Counted from the stretch's first letter, positions 41,741 through 50,422 are shown. The stretch: DNA of 64,000 nucleotides from an uncultured Eubacteriales bacterium (GCA_900545265.1 UQYI01000001.1:1-64000); one strand, 5' to 3'. Notes: generated from the sequence alone by a model not told the origin. A program made the numbers and translations.

Positions 41741-43139
41741 TCAGTCCACCTTTTCCGTAGTACGGTTGACCATGTAGAGTACAATGCCTACAGCCATCCA
41801 TACGGCAAAGGCAATGGCAGACTTGCGGCCCATATACACCGGGTTTCCGGGGATCAGCAGCAACACGAACACCGCCGCTGCCAGCAGACTGGCAAACCAG
41901 CCCATGGCCGTGCCCCCGGGAATCCGGTAAGGGCGATGGGCATCGGGCATGGTATAGCGCAGCCGCACCAGCGAAAAAGCAGTGATCATCCAGGAAAGCA
42001 CAAAAGCCGCCGCCGAGAAGCAGGTAAGCGTATCTACCAGCCCTTCTCCCAGGAAGGGACCCGTCAGAGACAACGCCAGACACACCAGCAGACCGTTGAC
42101 GGCCACATCGTTTTTATTCTGCCGGCTGAAAACCCTGGGGATAAGCCCTTTGCGGCCCATGGCCATGAGCAGGTTGGCGGAAGCGGCAAAAAAGCCGTTC
42201 CAGGTGGTAAGAAGCCCGGCAATGGCTCCGATAATGATCATCCAATAAAAGATATTCCCCCACACGCCTCCATAGATATGGCGGAACAGGACGGCGGCTA
42301 CGGGCTTATCCAGCGCAATAAACTCCTTCCAGGGCATGGCGGCGCCGAAGCAGAACAGCAGCAGCGCATAGAACACGCAGGCCATGGATACGGAAAGCAC
42401 TACGGTTTTGCCTACCTTTTTCAGGTCGCCCCCGGCTTCCTCCACCCCCTGGGGGATGGTTTCAAAACCGGAAAGGAAGAACGGCGCCGTGGCCAAGAAT
42501 GGCCAGCACCCCGCCGAAGAAATGACGGTGGGAGCTCTCCTGAGAAACCTTTTCGTACAGGGGCTTCAGATTTTCGACCCCGCCGGCGCACAGGGCGGCT
42601 GCGGCGGCCACTACGGCGGAGCCTACCAGCAGCAGACAGAGAATCTTCTGCACCCGGGCGGCTGCGGCCAGACCCCGGCGATTAAGCAGATACAGCAGCA
42701 GGGAAAATGCCGTGCCGATCAGAATGGTGGAAAGATAGATATCCGTACCGTACAGGGTATATAAGGGCGTGCCGGCAGTAAGCCCCGGGATCAGATATCC
42801 AAGCATGGAGGTGATCTGGATGGCCTCCCAGGGGATGATGGCTACGAAGGCCCCAAAGGCCGCCCAGCCGGAAAACAAAGCTACCGTACGGCCGAAGGCC
42901 TTATGGGCATACACCATGCCGCCCCCGGCTTCCGGGAACATGGGCACCAGTTCGCAATAGGTCAGGGCAATGGGGATCATCATGATCACGGCCGCCAGAT
43001 ACCCTATGCTGGCAGGCAGAGGCCCGCCGGAACCGATCATCCAGTTGTTGATGGACACTGCCCAGCCTACGCCCACGATGGCACCAAAGCCGATGCAGAA
43101 GAAATCCAGTGCGCTGACCTTTTTTACGGTCTTTTCCAT
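41741..43139 (-). pseudogene. APC-family amino acid permease of the prd operon, frameshifted
   Basis: Two frames together encode one APC-type permease of about 465 residues with about 12 membrane segments. The N-terminal part starts at MEKTVKKVSALDFFCIGFGA (43139; AAGGAG seven bases upstream). It carries the GxGxG-like GFGAIVGVGW of TM1 and breaks near 42495, where removing one T joins GVLAIL to ATAPFFLSGFETIPQG. The C-terminal part runs to EKVD at 41741. Its place between the proline racemase and PrdC genes suggests proline (or 5-aminovalerate) transport. With the shift only the first half would be made. A sequencing error is a real possibility because everything else in the operon is intact. 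Confidence 0.8.
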
Positions 43140-43168
43140 CCTCATGCTCCTTTTTGAAAACTTTTGGT

Positions 43169-44194
43169 TTATCCCAGCAGGAATCCCAGCTTCAGCGGGT
43201 CGTCTTTCTGCAGCACCCACTGGTTCAGCCCGGTGATATAGGCGCACCCCGTGATCTGGGGCAGCACGGCGTCAAAGCCCCCCGCTTTGGCGGTACCCAC
43301 GATCTCCCCTGTGAAGCGGGAGCCGGTGATGCTTTCGTATATGAACTTTTCGTGGAGCCCCATTTTGCCTTTGGCATACAGGGCCGCCAGTTTGGCACTG
43401 GTGCCCGTGCCGCAGGGGGAACGATCTACCTGCGCATCCCCAAAGACCACGCAGTTGCGCATGGAAGCCCCTTCCCCTGCCCGGCGGCTGTAAAACTCCA
43501 CCAGATCCACGGTGGTAATGGGCAGTTCCGGGTGACGGATCCCTCCGGCGGCATTGACCTTTTTCAGGATCTCCATACCAAGGGCGCTGAGCTTTTCCGC
43601 ATTGCCCGTTTCGAGGGGGATATTCAAAGCGTCTGCATCCACCAGAGCAAAGAAAGAACCGCCGAAGGAGATATCGCAGCGTATCTCCCGGCCATCGGAA
43701 AGAAGGATCTTCTGCCCTTCCCTATACAAAAATGCCGGAACATTCAGAATGGTGACCTCCTGCGCCCGGCCATTTTCCACCCGCACACGGGAGCGGATGA
43801 GCCCGGAAGGCGTATCCAGCACCACGGTGGTATAGGGCTCCGTTACGGGCACCAGCCCCGTTTCCACTGCCATGGCGCAGACACCCATGCTGCCGTGGCC
43901 GCACATATTCAGATAGCCGCCGCTTTCCATAAAAATAACGCCCATGTCCGCCCGGGGATCCGTAGGCGCCGTCAGCAGGGCGCCGAACATGTCCCTGTGC
44001 CCACGGGGCTCCAGCATTATGGCCCGGCGCAGATGATCCCAATGGGTCATAAGATCCTGCTTCTTTTCCATCATGGTGTTCCCCCGGAGCTCGGGGAAAC
44101 CCTCATACAGAATGCGGGTGGGCTCCCCCATGGTGTGGGAATCGATGGTCTTAAACACATACTCGCACGTTTGCAGCTTGGGCGCAAAGGTCAC
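43169..44194 (-). CDS. prdF: Proline racemase PrdF
   Basis: 341 residues starting with GTG after AAGGAGG. Both catalytic Cys of the proline racemase family are present: Cys98 in NMCGHGSMG and Cys261 in DRSPCGTGTS. The second Cys argues against trans-3-hydroxy-proline dehydratases, which have Thr or Ser at one site; 4-hydroxyproline epimerase remains possible from motifs alone. In a prd operon the enzyme turns L-proline into the D-proline needed by the reductase. It is the first gene after a near-consensus promoter. Cytosolic, no signal peptide. Confidence 0.92.
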   Translation of the reverse strand: MTFAPKLQTCEYVFKTIDSHTMGEPTRILYEGFPELRGNTMMEKKQDLMTHWDHLRRAIMLEPRGHRDMFGALLTAPTDPRADMGVIFMESGGYLNMCGHGSMGVCAMAVETGLVPVTEPYTTVVLDTPSGLIRSRVRVENGRAQEVTILNVPAFLYREGQKILLSDGREIRCDISFGGSFFALVDADALNIPLETGNAEKLSALGMEILKKVNAAGGIRHPELPITTVDLVEFYSRRAGEGASMRNCVVFGDAQVDRSPCGTGTSAKLAALYAKGKMGLHEKFIYESITGSRFTGEIVGTAKAGGFDAVLPQITGCAYITGLNQWVLQKDDPLKLGFLLG

Positions 44195-44278
44195 GGTCTG
44201 CCTCCTTTTTCCCTGAACAGGGCCCGGTCAGAAGCCCGGGAATATATATGATCTTATGGGTGTTTTCTCCTTGCTCTT

Positions 44279-44307
44279 ATTATATGAGAGGCAGAACCCC
44301 ATGTAAA
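44279..44307 (-). promoter_or_regulatory. Strong SigA promoter of the prd operon
   Basis: Minus strand TTTACA (44302-44307), 17-base spacer, perfect TATAAT (44279-44284), 85 bases before the prdF start. No sigma-54 type GG-N10-GC site was seen, although some prd operons use the sigma-54 activator PrdR. Confidence 0.75.
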
Positions 44308-44494
44308 GCGCGGTTCTTTCAGCTTATCCAGTACAAAAACTAATGGGTGCAACAAAAGGATAGTGAACAGAAGGTGTATCGTCCCCGTGGCAGTTATTTA
44401 CCCGCTGTTGCTGCCGGATAGCAGGAGGGGCACGGTCATGGAGCAATTCAGGGGCTGATACCAGAAGGAACGGAAGCTGCCGGGAAGCGGGGGC

Positions 44495-44576
44495 GGGGCG
44501 CCGGGCGGCGGAACGCCGCTGCCCGGCCGCTTTGCGGCCGGGCCTTTGGCGCCGCAGGCGCCAAAGCCGGCGCCCC
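44495..44576. repeat. Cloverleaf intergenic element 1
   Basis: Closing stem GGGGCGCCGG (44495-44504) / CCGGCGCCCC (44567-44576). Inside, three adjacent hairpins with 3-base loops: GCGGCG/CGCCGC, GCCCGGCCGC/GCGGCCGGGC and CTTTGGCGCC/GGCGCCAAAG. Almost every base is paired. CGTATAC follows on the right. Same family as the elements at 48008, 53111, 58428, 62533 and 63598; subfamily with the CTTTGG arm. Confidence 0.85.
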
Positions 44577-44660
44577 CCGGCTTTCGTATACAGACCGATC
44601 CCGTATCTGCACGGCCCATGCCCGCTGTTGGAAACCTCCTTTTCTCAAGGAGACCAGGAG

Positions 44661-44687
44661 AAAAGAAAAAGGGGCCTTTTCGGCCCC
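44661..44687 (-). terminator. Terminator of the YitT-family gene
   Basis: Minus strand GGGGCC-GAAAA-GGCCCC followed by TTTTTCTTTTC, 17 bases after the stop codon. Confidence 0.75.
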
Positions 44688-44703
44688 ATATCTTTTATGC
44701 GGT

Positions 44704-45594
44704 TTACAGATGCTTATCAAAATTGCCCAGAATGCCGCTGACGTTGAGAAACGTTACAAAGGCCCCGGGATCCGTTTCCTTGAGGATATGGCGCAGTTCC
44801 ATAGCCTCGTACTGAGACATGACCATATACAGGATCTGATGCTTTTTGCCTGCAAAGGACCCCGTCCCCTCCCAGGAAGTAGCGGTGCGGTCAATGGAAG
44901 CCCGTATGGCAGGCATCACATCCTCCCGGCTGGTAATGATGATCGCCGCCACATTCCGGTTCTGAGCGTGGGTATAGTCGGTGACAAAATTGTACACTGC
45001 CACATAGATGAGGGAATAGATCACCGTGGAGAGATCATACATCAGGGCGCAGGCAGTAAACACGGCAATGTTGATCATCATGGATATCTTCCCCACGCTG
45101 AAGTTTCTGTCCTTCTGCATGAAGTACAGCCCCAGAATATCCTGTCCCCCGCCGCAGCCCCCATTCTGCAGGGTCATGCCGCAGCCATACCCCGCAATAA
45201 CGCCGCCTACGATGGAAGCCGCCAGCTTATCCGTCAGAATAGGCACAGTGGGAATGGGGATCAGTGTCAAAAACACCGTCTGAAAGGTCACGCATACCAG
45301 CGTATCCACAAAAAAGCGCTTTCCCAGCTTTTTATAGGCCAGCACCAGCAGGGGCACGTTGATGATATACAGCAAAATACCGGCAATATCCACATTGGCC
45401 GGAATGGGGATATGGGCATAGTCTACCAGCAGGGTGCGCAGCACCATGCCGATGCCAAGAAAGCCGCCGCTGTACAAAGAGATGGGTACGATAAACAGGT
45501 TCACCCCGGCGGCAAAAAGAAGTGTGCCCAGCACCGCCGTGGCCAGGCGCCTGCCGTAGGTTTTGAGAAAGTGCATCCTATCCGTCTTGTTCAT
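44704..45594 (-). CDS. YitT family membrane protein (DUF161/DUF2179)
   Basis: 296 residues from MNKTDRMHFLKTYG; AAGGAG lies eight bases upstream. Five or six membrane segments in the N-terminal two thirds (LATAVLGTLLFAAGVNLF, LYSGGFLGIGMVLR, IVGGVIAGYGCGMTLQNGGC), then a soluble C-terminal DUF2179 domain (AAIIITSREDVMPAIRASI, YMVMSQYEAMELRHILKETD). The layout is typical of YitT proteins, which are common in Bacillota and of unclear function. It has its own strong promoter and terminator, so it is a single-gene unit divergent from the LysR gene. Confidence 0.9.
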   Translation of the reverse strand: MNKTDRMHFLKTYGRRLATAVLGTLLFAAGVNLFIVPISLYSGGFLGIGMVLRTLLVDYAHIPIPANVDIAGILLYIINVPLLVLAYKKLGKRFFVDTLVCVTFQTVFLTLIPIPTVPILTDKLAASIVGGVIAGYGCGMTLQNGGCGGGQDILGLYFMQKDRNFSVGKISMMINIAVFTACALMYDLSTVIYSLIYVAVYNFVTDYTHAQNRNVAAIIITSREDVMPAIRASIDRTATSWEGTGSFAGKKHQILYMVMSQYEAMELRHILKETDPGAFVTFLNVSGILGNFDKHL

Positions 45595-45628
45595 GAAAAA
45601 ACTCCTTTTTCTGCGGTCACGCCATGGA

Positions 45629-45657
45629 AGTATAGCCCCGGCGGCGATCTTTGTCAA
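45629..45657 (-). promoter_or_regulatory. Strong SigA promoter of the YitT-family gene
   Basis: Minus strand TTGACA (45652-45657), 17-base spacer, TATACT (45629-45634), 35 bases before the start codon. Confidence 0.75.
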
Positions 45658-45738
45658 CGGCTGATTTTTACGGTGGCTTTTCTGTAAAATATCTCCCTCT
45701 CCCCTGGCCTTTCCGGTGGGAGGAAAGCGAAAAATCAC

Positions 45739-45767
45739 TTGTATATTTTGCGCTTATAGATTATAGT
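45739..45767 (+). promoter_or_regulatory. Promoter of the LysR-pepP unit
   Basis: TTGTAT (45739-45744), 17-base spacer, TATAGT (45762-45767), 67 bases before the LysR start codon. Confidence 0.6.
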
Positions 45768-45834
45768 GAAGGGGCAGGCACCAGTAAAGAGCATTCAAAG
45801 CACTCTTTGCACAAGGTCTGCTCATGGAGGTTTT

Positions 45835-46719
45835 ATGTCCAACAGTAAGTATGCGGCTCTGGCAGCTACCATGGAGCATGGCAGTCTGACCCGGGCGGCT
45901 TCGGCCCTGGGATATACCCAATCCGGTGTAAGCCACCTGATACGGGCTCTGGAGCAGGAGGTAGGCTTTTCCCTGCTGAAGCGTTCCAAAAGCGGTGTGG
46001 AACTTACCCCAGAGGGAAAGCGCCTTATGCCCTATATCCAGCAAATCCTCACCGCCGAAAAGGATATGCAGCGCCTGTGCGAGGAGCTGCGGGGCGTTTC
46101 CACCGGGCAGCTGACCGTGGGCACCTTTTCCAGCGCCGCTATTGCCTGGATGCCGGAGCTAACCCGGCGCTTTGCCGCCCTGCACCCCGGGATCTCTCTG
46201 GAGATCTACAACGATACCTATTCCCCTCTGGAGGAAGCTCTGCTGCGGGATCAGGTGGACTGTGCCTTTGTGACCGCACCCTCCCGGGAGGAATTCATCC
46301 TTTATCCCCTGTATAAAGACAGGCTCATGGCCGTTATGGACAGCGGCTGCCCGCTTTCCTCCAAAGCCCGTCTTACTGCGCAGGATCTGAAGGATCTGCC
46401 CTACATCGTCCCGGCGGAGGGCACCAACTACGATGCCGGGAAGCTCTTCCTTTCCGCCGGAGTAACGCCCACCGTCCGCTGTAATGCCGGAGACGATTAT
46501 GCCGCCGCCGCCATGGCCCGAAAGGGACTGGGCTTTACCATTCTTCCGGAACTGCTGCTGCAGGACATCCTGCTGGGCGGGCTGCGCACCATTCCGCTGG
46601 CCGGTTCCGAACGGCGGATCTGCATGGCCGTAAACCGCTACCGCTACCGTTCCCCCGCCCTGCAAAGCTTTGTAAGCTTTGTTCAGGAAACCGTACCCAA
46701 GCTTATGTCCCATCAATAA
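45835..46719 (+). CDS. LysR-family transcriptional regulator
   Basis: 294 residues from MSNSKYAALAATMEHGSLTR, with GGAGG just upstream. N-terminal winged HTH (SLTRAASALGYTQSGVSHLIRALEQEVGFSLL) and a periplasmic-binding-type effector domain (TGQLTVGTFSSAAIAWMPEL, ISLEIYNDTYSPLEEALL). The usual helix linker lies near residue 70. It is 31 bases upstream of an Xaa-Pro aminopeptidase gene on the same strand, and no terminator intervenes, so they may be co-transcribed. Ligand and targets unknown. Being near the prd operon, it may sense an amino acid, but that is a guess. Confidence 0.9.
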   Translation: MSNSKYAALAATMEHGSLTRAASALGYTQSGVSHLIRALEQEVGFSLLKRSKSGVELTPEGKRLMPYIQQILTAEKDMQRLCEELRGVSTGQLTVGTFSSAAIAWMPELTRRFAALHPGISLEIYNDTYSPLEEALLRDQVDCAFVTAPSREEFILYPLYKDRLMAVMDSGCPLSSKARLTAQDLKDLPYIVPAEGTNYDAGKLFLSAGVTPTVRCNAGDDYAAAAMARKGLGFTILPELLLQDILLGGLRTIPLAGSERRICMAVNRYRYRSPALQSFVSFVQETVPKLMSHQ

Positions 46720-46750
46720 TTCAATCAAATCAACGTAAAGGAGTAAACGT

Positions 46751-47824
46751 ATGCATCATTTTTCATCTATCCGCAGCAAGCTGGCCGCTTACGGCCTGGA
46801 CGCCATTATGCTCACGGAGCAGTACAACCGCTTCTATGCGGCGGATTTCCCCTCCACAGGCACCGACGGTCTGGCACTGATCACCCGGAACCGGAACTAC
46901 TACTTTACCGATTCCCGCTACACTGTAGCCGCTCAGCGTCATGTAAAGGATGCGGTTATTTCCATCACCGCTCCCGGCCGGGGCTATGTGGAGCTGGTCA
47001 ATGAAGTGATCGAAAACGAAGGCATCCGCAAACTGGGCTTTGACGAAGGCTATATGACCGTTGCCGACTTCCGCCGCTATGAAGGAGCACTCAAGGCGGA
47101 GCTTCTCCCTGCCACGGCTCTTATGACCGGCTTACGGGTAGTGAAGGACGAGGAGGAACTGGAGCGCCTGCGCCATGCCCAGCGCATTGCCGATAAAGCC
47201 CTCACGGAAACCGTGCCCATGATCCGGCCCGGCGTTACCGAAAAGGAAGTGGCCGCCTACCTGACTTACCGGCTCCTGGCCAACGGGGCGGAAAACGTCT
47301 CCTTTGACCCTATCGTAGTTTCCGGCGAAAACGGCGCCATGCCCCACGGCGTCCCCAGCGAAAAGAAGATCCAGGATGGGGAATTCGTGACCATTGACTT
47401 TGGCGCCCTGAAGGACGGCTACTGCTCCGATACCACCCGAACCTTTGCCGTAGGCCATGTGACCGAAGAAATGGAAAAGGTCTACAACACCGTGCTCAAG
47501 GCCCAGACCACCGCTATTGCCGCTACCAGGGCCGGCATGACCGGCAAGGAGATCGACGGCATCGCCCGTAAGATCATTGCCGACGCCGGTTACGGCGAAT
47601 ACTTTGGCCACGGCTACGGCCACGGCGTAGGGGTGCAGATCCATGAAGGCCCCAATGTAAACGCCCGGAATGACCAGCCCATGCCCGCCGGCAGCGTGAC
47701 CAGCGCCGAACCGGGGATCTATCTGCCCGGCAAGTTCGGTGTGCGCATTGAGGACGTGGTGATCCTCCGGGAGGACGGTTATGAGGACCTGACTTCCCTG
47801 CCCAGGGAGCTGACCATTCTGTAA
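46751..47824 (+). CDS. pepP: M24 family Xaa-Pro aminopeptidase/dipeptidase
   Basis: 357 residues, the usual length for the short clostridial type. Creatinase-like N-terminal domain (RSKLAAYGLDAIMLTEQYNR, TDSRYTVAAQRHVKDA), then the pita-bread catalytic domain with the two-metal ligands: Asp in VTIDFGALKDG, Asp in YCSDTTRTF, His in GHGVGVQIHEGP, Glu in TSAEPGIYL and Glu in GVRIEDVVI. The enzyme frees the first residue of peptides with proline in second place. AAGGAG precedes the ATG. Next to opp and prd genes it fits a proline-peptide catabolic route. A terminator follows. Confidence 0.92.
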   Translation: MHHFSSIRSKLAAYGLDAIMLTEQYNRFYAADFPSTGTDGLALITRNRNYYFTDSRYTVAAQRHVKDAVISITAPGRGYVELVNEVIENEGIRKLGFDEGYMTVADFRRYEGALKAELLPATALMTGLRVVKDEEELERLRHAQRIADKALTETVPMIRPGVTEKEVAAYLTYRLLANGAENVSFDPIVVSGENGAMPHGVPSEKKIQDGEFVTIDFGALKDGYCSDTTRTFAVGHVTEEMEKVYNTVLKAQTTAIAATRAGMTGKEIDGIARKIIADAGYGEYFGHGYGHGVGVQIHEGPNVNARNDQPMPAGSVTSAEPGIYLPGKFGVRIEDVVILREDGYEDLTSLPRELTIL

Positions 47825-47898
47825 GCATCCCCCGGATCGCTCATGGTTTGTCCATGTGTGAAAGGATCTGCGGCGCCTAAGCTGCTGACACGTATTCA

Positions 47899-47939
47899 GG
47901 ACTGCGAAGGAAGATATGTTTTCCCCGCAGTCCTTTTTT
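47899..47939 (+). terminator. Terminator of the Xaa-Pro aminopeptidase gene
   Basis: Stem GGACTGCG / CGCAGTCC with an inner GGAA/TTCC pairing, followed by six T. Confidence 0.8.
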
Positions 47940-48007
47940 GATGCATCCGGTACGGAGCAGCAAGCTGGAAACCGCTGTGAACCGGAGCTTCTTGGGGCAC
48001 GCAGGGT

Positions 48008-48088
48008 GGGGGCGCAGGTTCCGACTGCAGGTCGGAACGCTGCGGGGGCTCCCCCCCGCAGGCGTGCCGGAGGCACGCCTGCGCCCCC
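48008..48088. repeat. Cloverleaf intergenic element 2
   Basis: Closing stem GGGGGCGCAG (48008-48017) / CTGCGCCCCC (48079-48088). Arms: TTCCGAC/GTCGGAA, TGCGGGGG/CCCCCGCA and GCGTGCC/GGCACGC, with short loops. CGTATAC follows on the right. Subfamily with the GCGTGCC arm (also 53111 and 62533), but here the arm order is reversed relative to element 3 when both are read toward the GTATAC end. The rest of 47825-48338 holds only the two hairpins listed. Confidence 0.85.
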
Positions 48089-48264
48089 GGGCCCCGTATA
48101 CGGCGCTGCTCCCGCATCCCTGCCCCTGTCCCTCACCTGAGCGAAGGCCCCGTTTTTCGCACTCATGCTCGGCCAATCTCTCCCGCCGCCCTGTACAATA
48201 AGGAGCAGAGACGCATTCCCGGGCACCGTCTTACTTCCTGCCTGGACGTCCCTAGACGTGCAAA

Positions 48265-48299
48265 CCCCGTACAGGCAAAGTCTGTACGGGGGGCTTTTA
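48265..48299 (+). terminator. Hairpin, possible terminator between element 2 and the TetR gene
   Basis: Perfect 10-base-pair stem CCCCGTACAG / CTGTACGGGG with a 7-base loop, followed by GGCTTTTAT. The T tract is short, so function is uncertain; it may act on either strand. Confidence 0.5.
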
Positions 48300-48338
48300 T
48301 ACTGTATGGGTCGTCCTGTTCCCTGGAAACCGGGGAAC

Positions 48339-48887
48339 TCAGGTATACATGGCCATGGCGTTTCGGGTCATGGCGGAGGCAAAAGCGGCGATCTGCTCCC
48401 GGGGATATTTCCCATATCCCGTCAGGATCACCTGCAGCAGCCCATTGGCCAGACAGGTAAATAGCATATCTATCTCCCCTTCGGTGGCTTTTGGCAGGCT
48501 GGCCCGCCACAAAGTACGGGTCTTATAGCGGGCAATGGCGATCATCCGCTCGGCCAGCGCTCTGTCCTTCTGCTCCAGGATCAGCACCCGGCAGACCTGA
48601 CTGTTTTCATCCATGATCCGGTACACGGCTTCCATAAGATCCTGCACATCCATCCCTCCTGCACTGGCACTGAGGGAATTTTCAAATGCCCGCAGCAGCC
48701 CGTCTTCCAAAGCATTCAAAACGGCATAGCAGTCGGCATAATGGGCATAAAAGGTGGCCCGGTTGATCTGTGCCAGAGCGCAGAGCTCCGTTACGGTGAT
48801 CTTGTTCATGGGCTTTTGTTCCAGCAGCGTCAGCAGCGCTTCCTGAATGACCCGCCTGGTATAGCGGACCCGCGCATCTAGTTTCAT
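48339..48887 (-). CDS. TetR-family transcriptional regulator
   Basis: 182 residues. N-terminal HTH (VIQEALLTLLEQKPMNKITVTELCALAQINRATFYAHYADC), with the TFYxHYxDxxxL signature of TetR proteins. The C-terminal part resembles the TetR_C_33-like ligand region (CRVLILEQKDRALAERMI). It is divergent from an NAD-dependent epimerase gene. A perfect palindrome at 49023-49038 overlaps the epimerase promoter and is the likely operator, so the protein probably represses that gene. The ligand is unknown. Confidence 0.88.
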   Translation of the reverse strand: MKLDARVRYTRRVIQEALLTLLEQKPMNKITVTELCALAQINRATFYAHYADCYAVLNALEDGLLRAFENSLSASAGGMDVQDLMEAVYRIMDENSQVCRVLILEQKDRALAERMIAIARYKTRTLWRASLPKATEGEIDMLFTCLANGLLQVILTGYGKYPREQIAAFASAMTRNAMAMYT

Positions 48888-49022
48888 ATGATCCTCTCCT
48901 GTCCATCCATTCTTATTGCCCCGGATAAGCCCTGCCGCCGGCGGGTTTTGGCCGCTGACACAAACTTCTCACATTGTTATGCAACGCTTTCCCGGCAAGT
49001 GTTGGAAAACTAACATTTGGCT

Positions 49023-49062
49023 GCAAGGTGTACCTTGCGGCTCGGTTCTTATTGAGTATACT
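49023..49062 (+). promoter_or_regulatory. Epimerase promoter with overlapping palindromic operator
   Basis: Promoter TTGCGG (49035-49040), 16-base spacer, TATACT (49057-49062). GCAAGGTGTACCTTGC (49023-49038) is a palindrome of two 7-base arms around GT and covers the -35. It lies between the divergent TetR and epimerase genes, so it is probably the TetR site. Confidence 0.6.
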
Positions 49063-49114
49063 ATACACATGAAAGAAAAACAACACCTGTACCGGTTGTT
49101 GAAAGGAGGCTCCC

Positions 49115-50113
49115 ATGTTTAACAGATATCTGGTCACCGGCGCCACGGGCTTTCTGGGCCATACGGTGGTGCACATGCTGGCAAACAGGCACAAAGCGGT
49201 AACGGCTCTGGTGCTTCCCGAGGATCCGGGTGCGCAACGGCTGCCGGAGGGGGTGGACATCGCCCTGGGGGATGTGACCGATCCGGAAAGTCTGGAGCCC
49301 GTGTTCGCCTCCCTGGGGGAAAATGCCTGTGTGATCCACTGCGCCGGCCTCATCTGCATCGATACGGTGCCCGGCCCCATGGTACGCAAAGTCAATGTAG
49401 AGGGCACCCGGCACGTGGTGGATCTTTGCCGCCGCTACGGGATTCGGAAGCTGGTATACGTCAGTTCTGTCCATGCCATTCCGGAACGGAAGGACGGCTG
49501 TGCCATGACGGAGATCCGGGATTTTTCGCCCCAGAATGTATCCGGCGAGTATGCAAAAACCAAGGCCGAGGCCACTGCCTACGTGCTGGAAGCAGCCCGG
49601 CAGGGGCTCAACGCTTCGGTGGTGCAGCCTTCCGGCATAGTAGGGCCCCAGGATTATGCCATAGGCAGCCTGAGTTCCATGATCATCTCCTACTGCAAGG
49701 GCAAACTGCCCATGGGCGTGGAAGGCGGATATGACTTTGTAGACGTGCGGGATGTGGCCGCCGGGATCCTGGCCTGCTGTGAAAAGGGCCGTCCGGGAGA
49801 ATGCTACATTCTTTCGGCAGAGTATGTAAGCATCCGCCGAATGCTGGACAGCCTGTGCCATATTTCCAAAGGGAACCGGGTAAAACTGCTGGCTCCGGTG
49901 TGGCTTGCCAAGGCCGTGTCTCCCTTTGCCGAATGGGTCAGCAAGCTGAAGAAGGAAAAGCCCTACTTTACCCCCTATGCCGTATCGGTACTGGGCTCCA
50001 ACGGCCTGTTCTCCCACGCCAAGGCCGCCCGGGAGCTGGGGTATTCCCCCCGGCGCTTCTCCGTGACGCTGCGGGATACCTATCACTGGCTCAAGGGAGT
50101 TGGGTATTGCTGA
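49115..50113 (+). CDS. NAD-dependent epimerase/dehydratase (extended SDR)
   Basis: 332 residues starting at MFNRYLVTGATGFLGHTVV after AAAGGAGG. The nucleotide-binding motif is TGATGFLG (8-15). The catalytic part has SSVHAIP and YAKTKAEAT (YxxxK), with VQPSGIVGPQDYAIG downstream. The fold class fits dihydroflavonol-4-reductase or 3-beta-hydroxysteroid dehydrogenase-like SDRs, so the substrate could be an aldehyde, ketone or sugar nucleotide; it cannot be settled from sequence. No membrane segment. Single-gene unit with its own terminator, probably repressed by the divergent TetR protein. Confidence 0.88.
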   Translation: MFNRYLVTGATGFLGHTVVHMLANRHKAVTALVLPEDPGAQRLPEGVDIALGDVTDPESLEPVFASLGENACVIHCAGLICIDTVPGPMVRKVNVEGTRHVVDLCRRYGIRKLVYVSSVHAIPERKDGCAMTEIRDFSPQNVSGEYAKTKAEATAYVLEAARQGLNASVVQPSGIVGPQDYAIGSLSSMIISYCKGKLPMGVEGGYDFVDVRDVAAGILACCEKGRPGECYILSAEYVSIRRMLDSLCHISKGNRVKLLAPVWLAKAVSPFAEWVSKLKKEKPYFTPYAVSVLGSNGLFSHAKAARELGYSPRRFSVTLRDTYHWLKGVGYC

Positions 50114-50130
50114 TATCCCATAGATATAAA

Positions 50131-50167
50131 ACAACCGAAGCATGATATCGTGCTTCGGCTGTTTATT
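50131..50167 (+). terminator. Terminator of the epimerase gene (bidirectional)
   Basis: Stem CCGAAGCA / TGCTTCGG extended by flanking pairs, followed by GTTTATTTAT. It also lies 3' of the minus-strand XRE gene. Confidence 0.75.
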
Positions 50168-50179
50168 TATCGAAAAAAT

Positions 50180-50422
50180 TCAATGGATTTCCTGCTCAAG
50201 GTCGTCAAACTGCGATCCGCCGAAAAACTCCCGTATGGAAATGTTCAGTCCGTCGCACAGTTTTTTTACGGTGGATACAGTGGCACTGTTGTTCCGGCCG
50301 CTGAGAATGTTTTGCAGAGTTGACTGGGTCACTCCCGACATGGTCGCCAGCTTATTGCAGGTTATATTCCGTTCCTGACAGAGCTCCAATATCCGGAGCC
50401 GCACCGCTTCTCCTACCCGCAC
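50180..50422 (-). CDS. XRE-family HTH regulator
   Basis: 80 residues starting with GTG at 50422 (VRVGEAVRLRILELC); AAGGAGG five bases upstream decides the start, and sequence upstream of it is promoter. The HTH is ILELCQERNITCNKLATMSG then VTQSTLQNILSGRN, followed by VSTVKKLCDGLNISIREFF, a complete Cro/CI-type domain. It is divergent from the membrane protein gene at 50562. A perfect 13-base inverted repeat lies between them and is probably its operator. Confidence 0.85.
   Translation of the reverse strand: MRVGEAVRLRILELCQERNITCNKLATMSGVTQSTLQNILSGRNNSATVSTVKKLCDGLNISIREFFGGSQFDDLEQEIH

Noticed and set aside
44398..44720. Small frames in the GC-rich gap near 44.4-44.7 kb and in similar gaps (47.9-48.2, 53.0-53.3, 58.3-58.5, 62.4-62.7 kb)
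   Set aside because: They run through the cloverleaf elements; their similar peptides (FRIRT, RIQTDP) come from the shared repeat, and all six frames are open because the DNA is GC-rich and palindromic.
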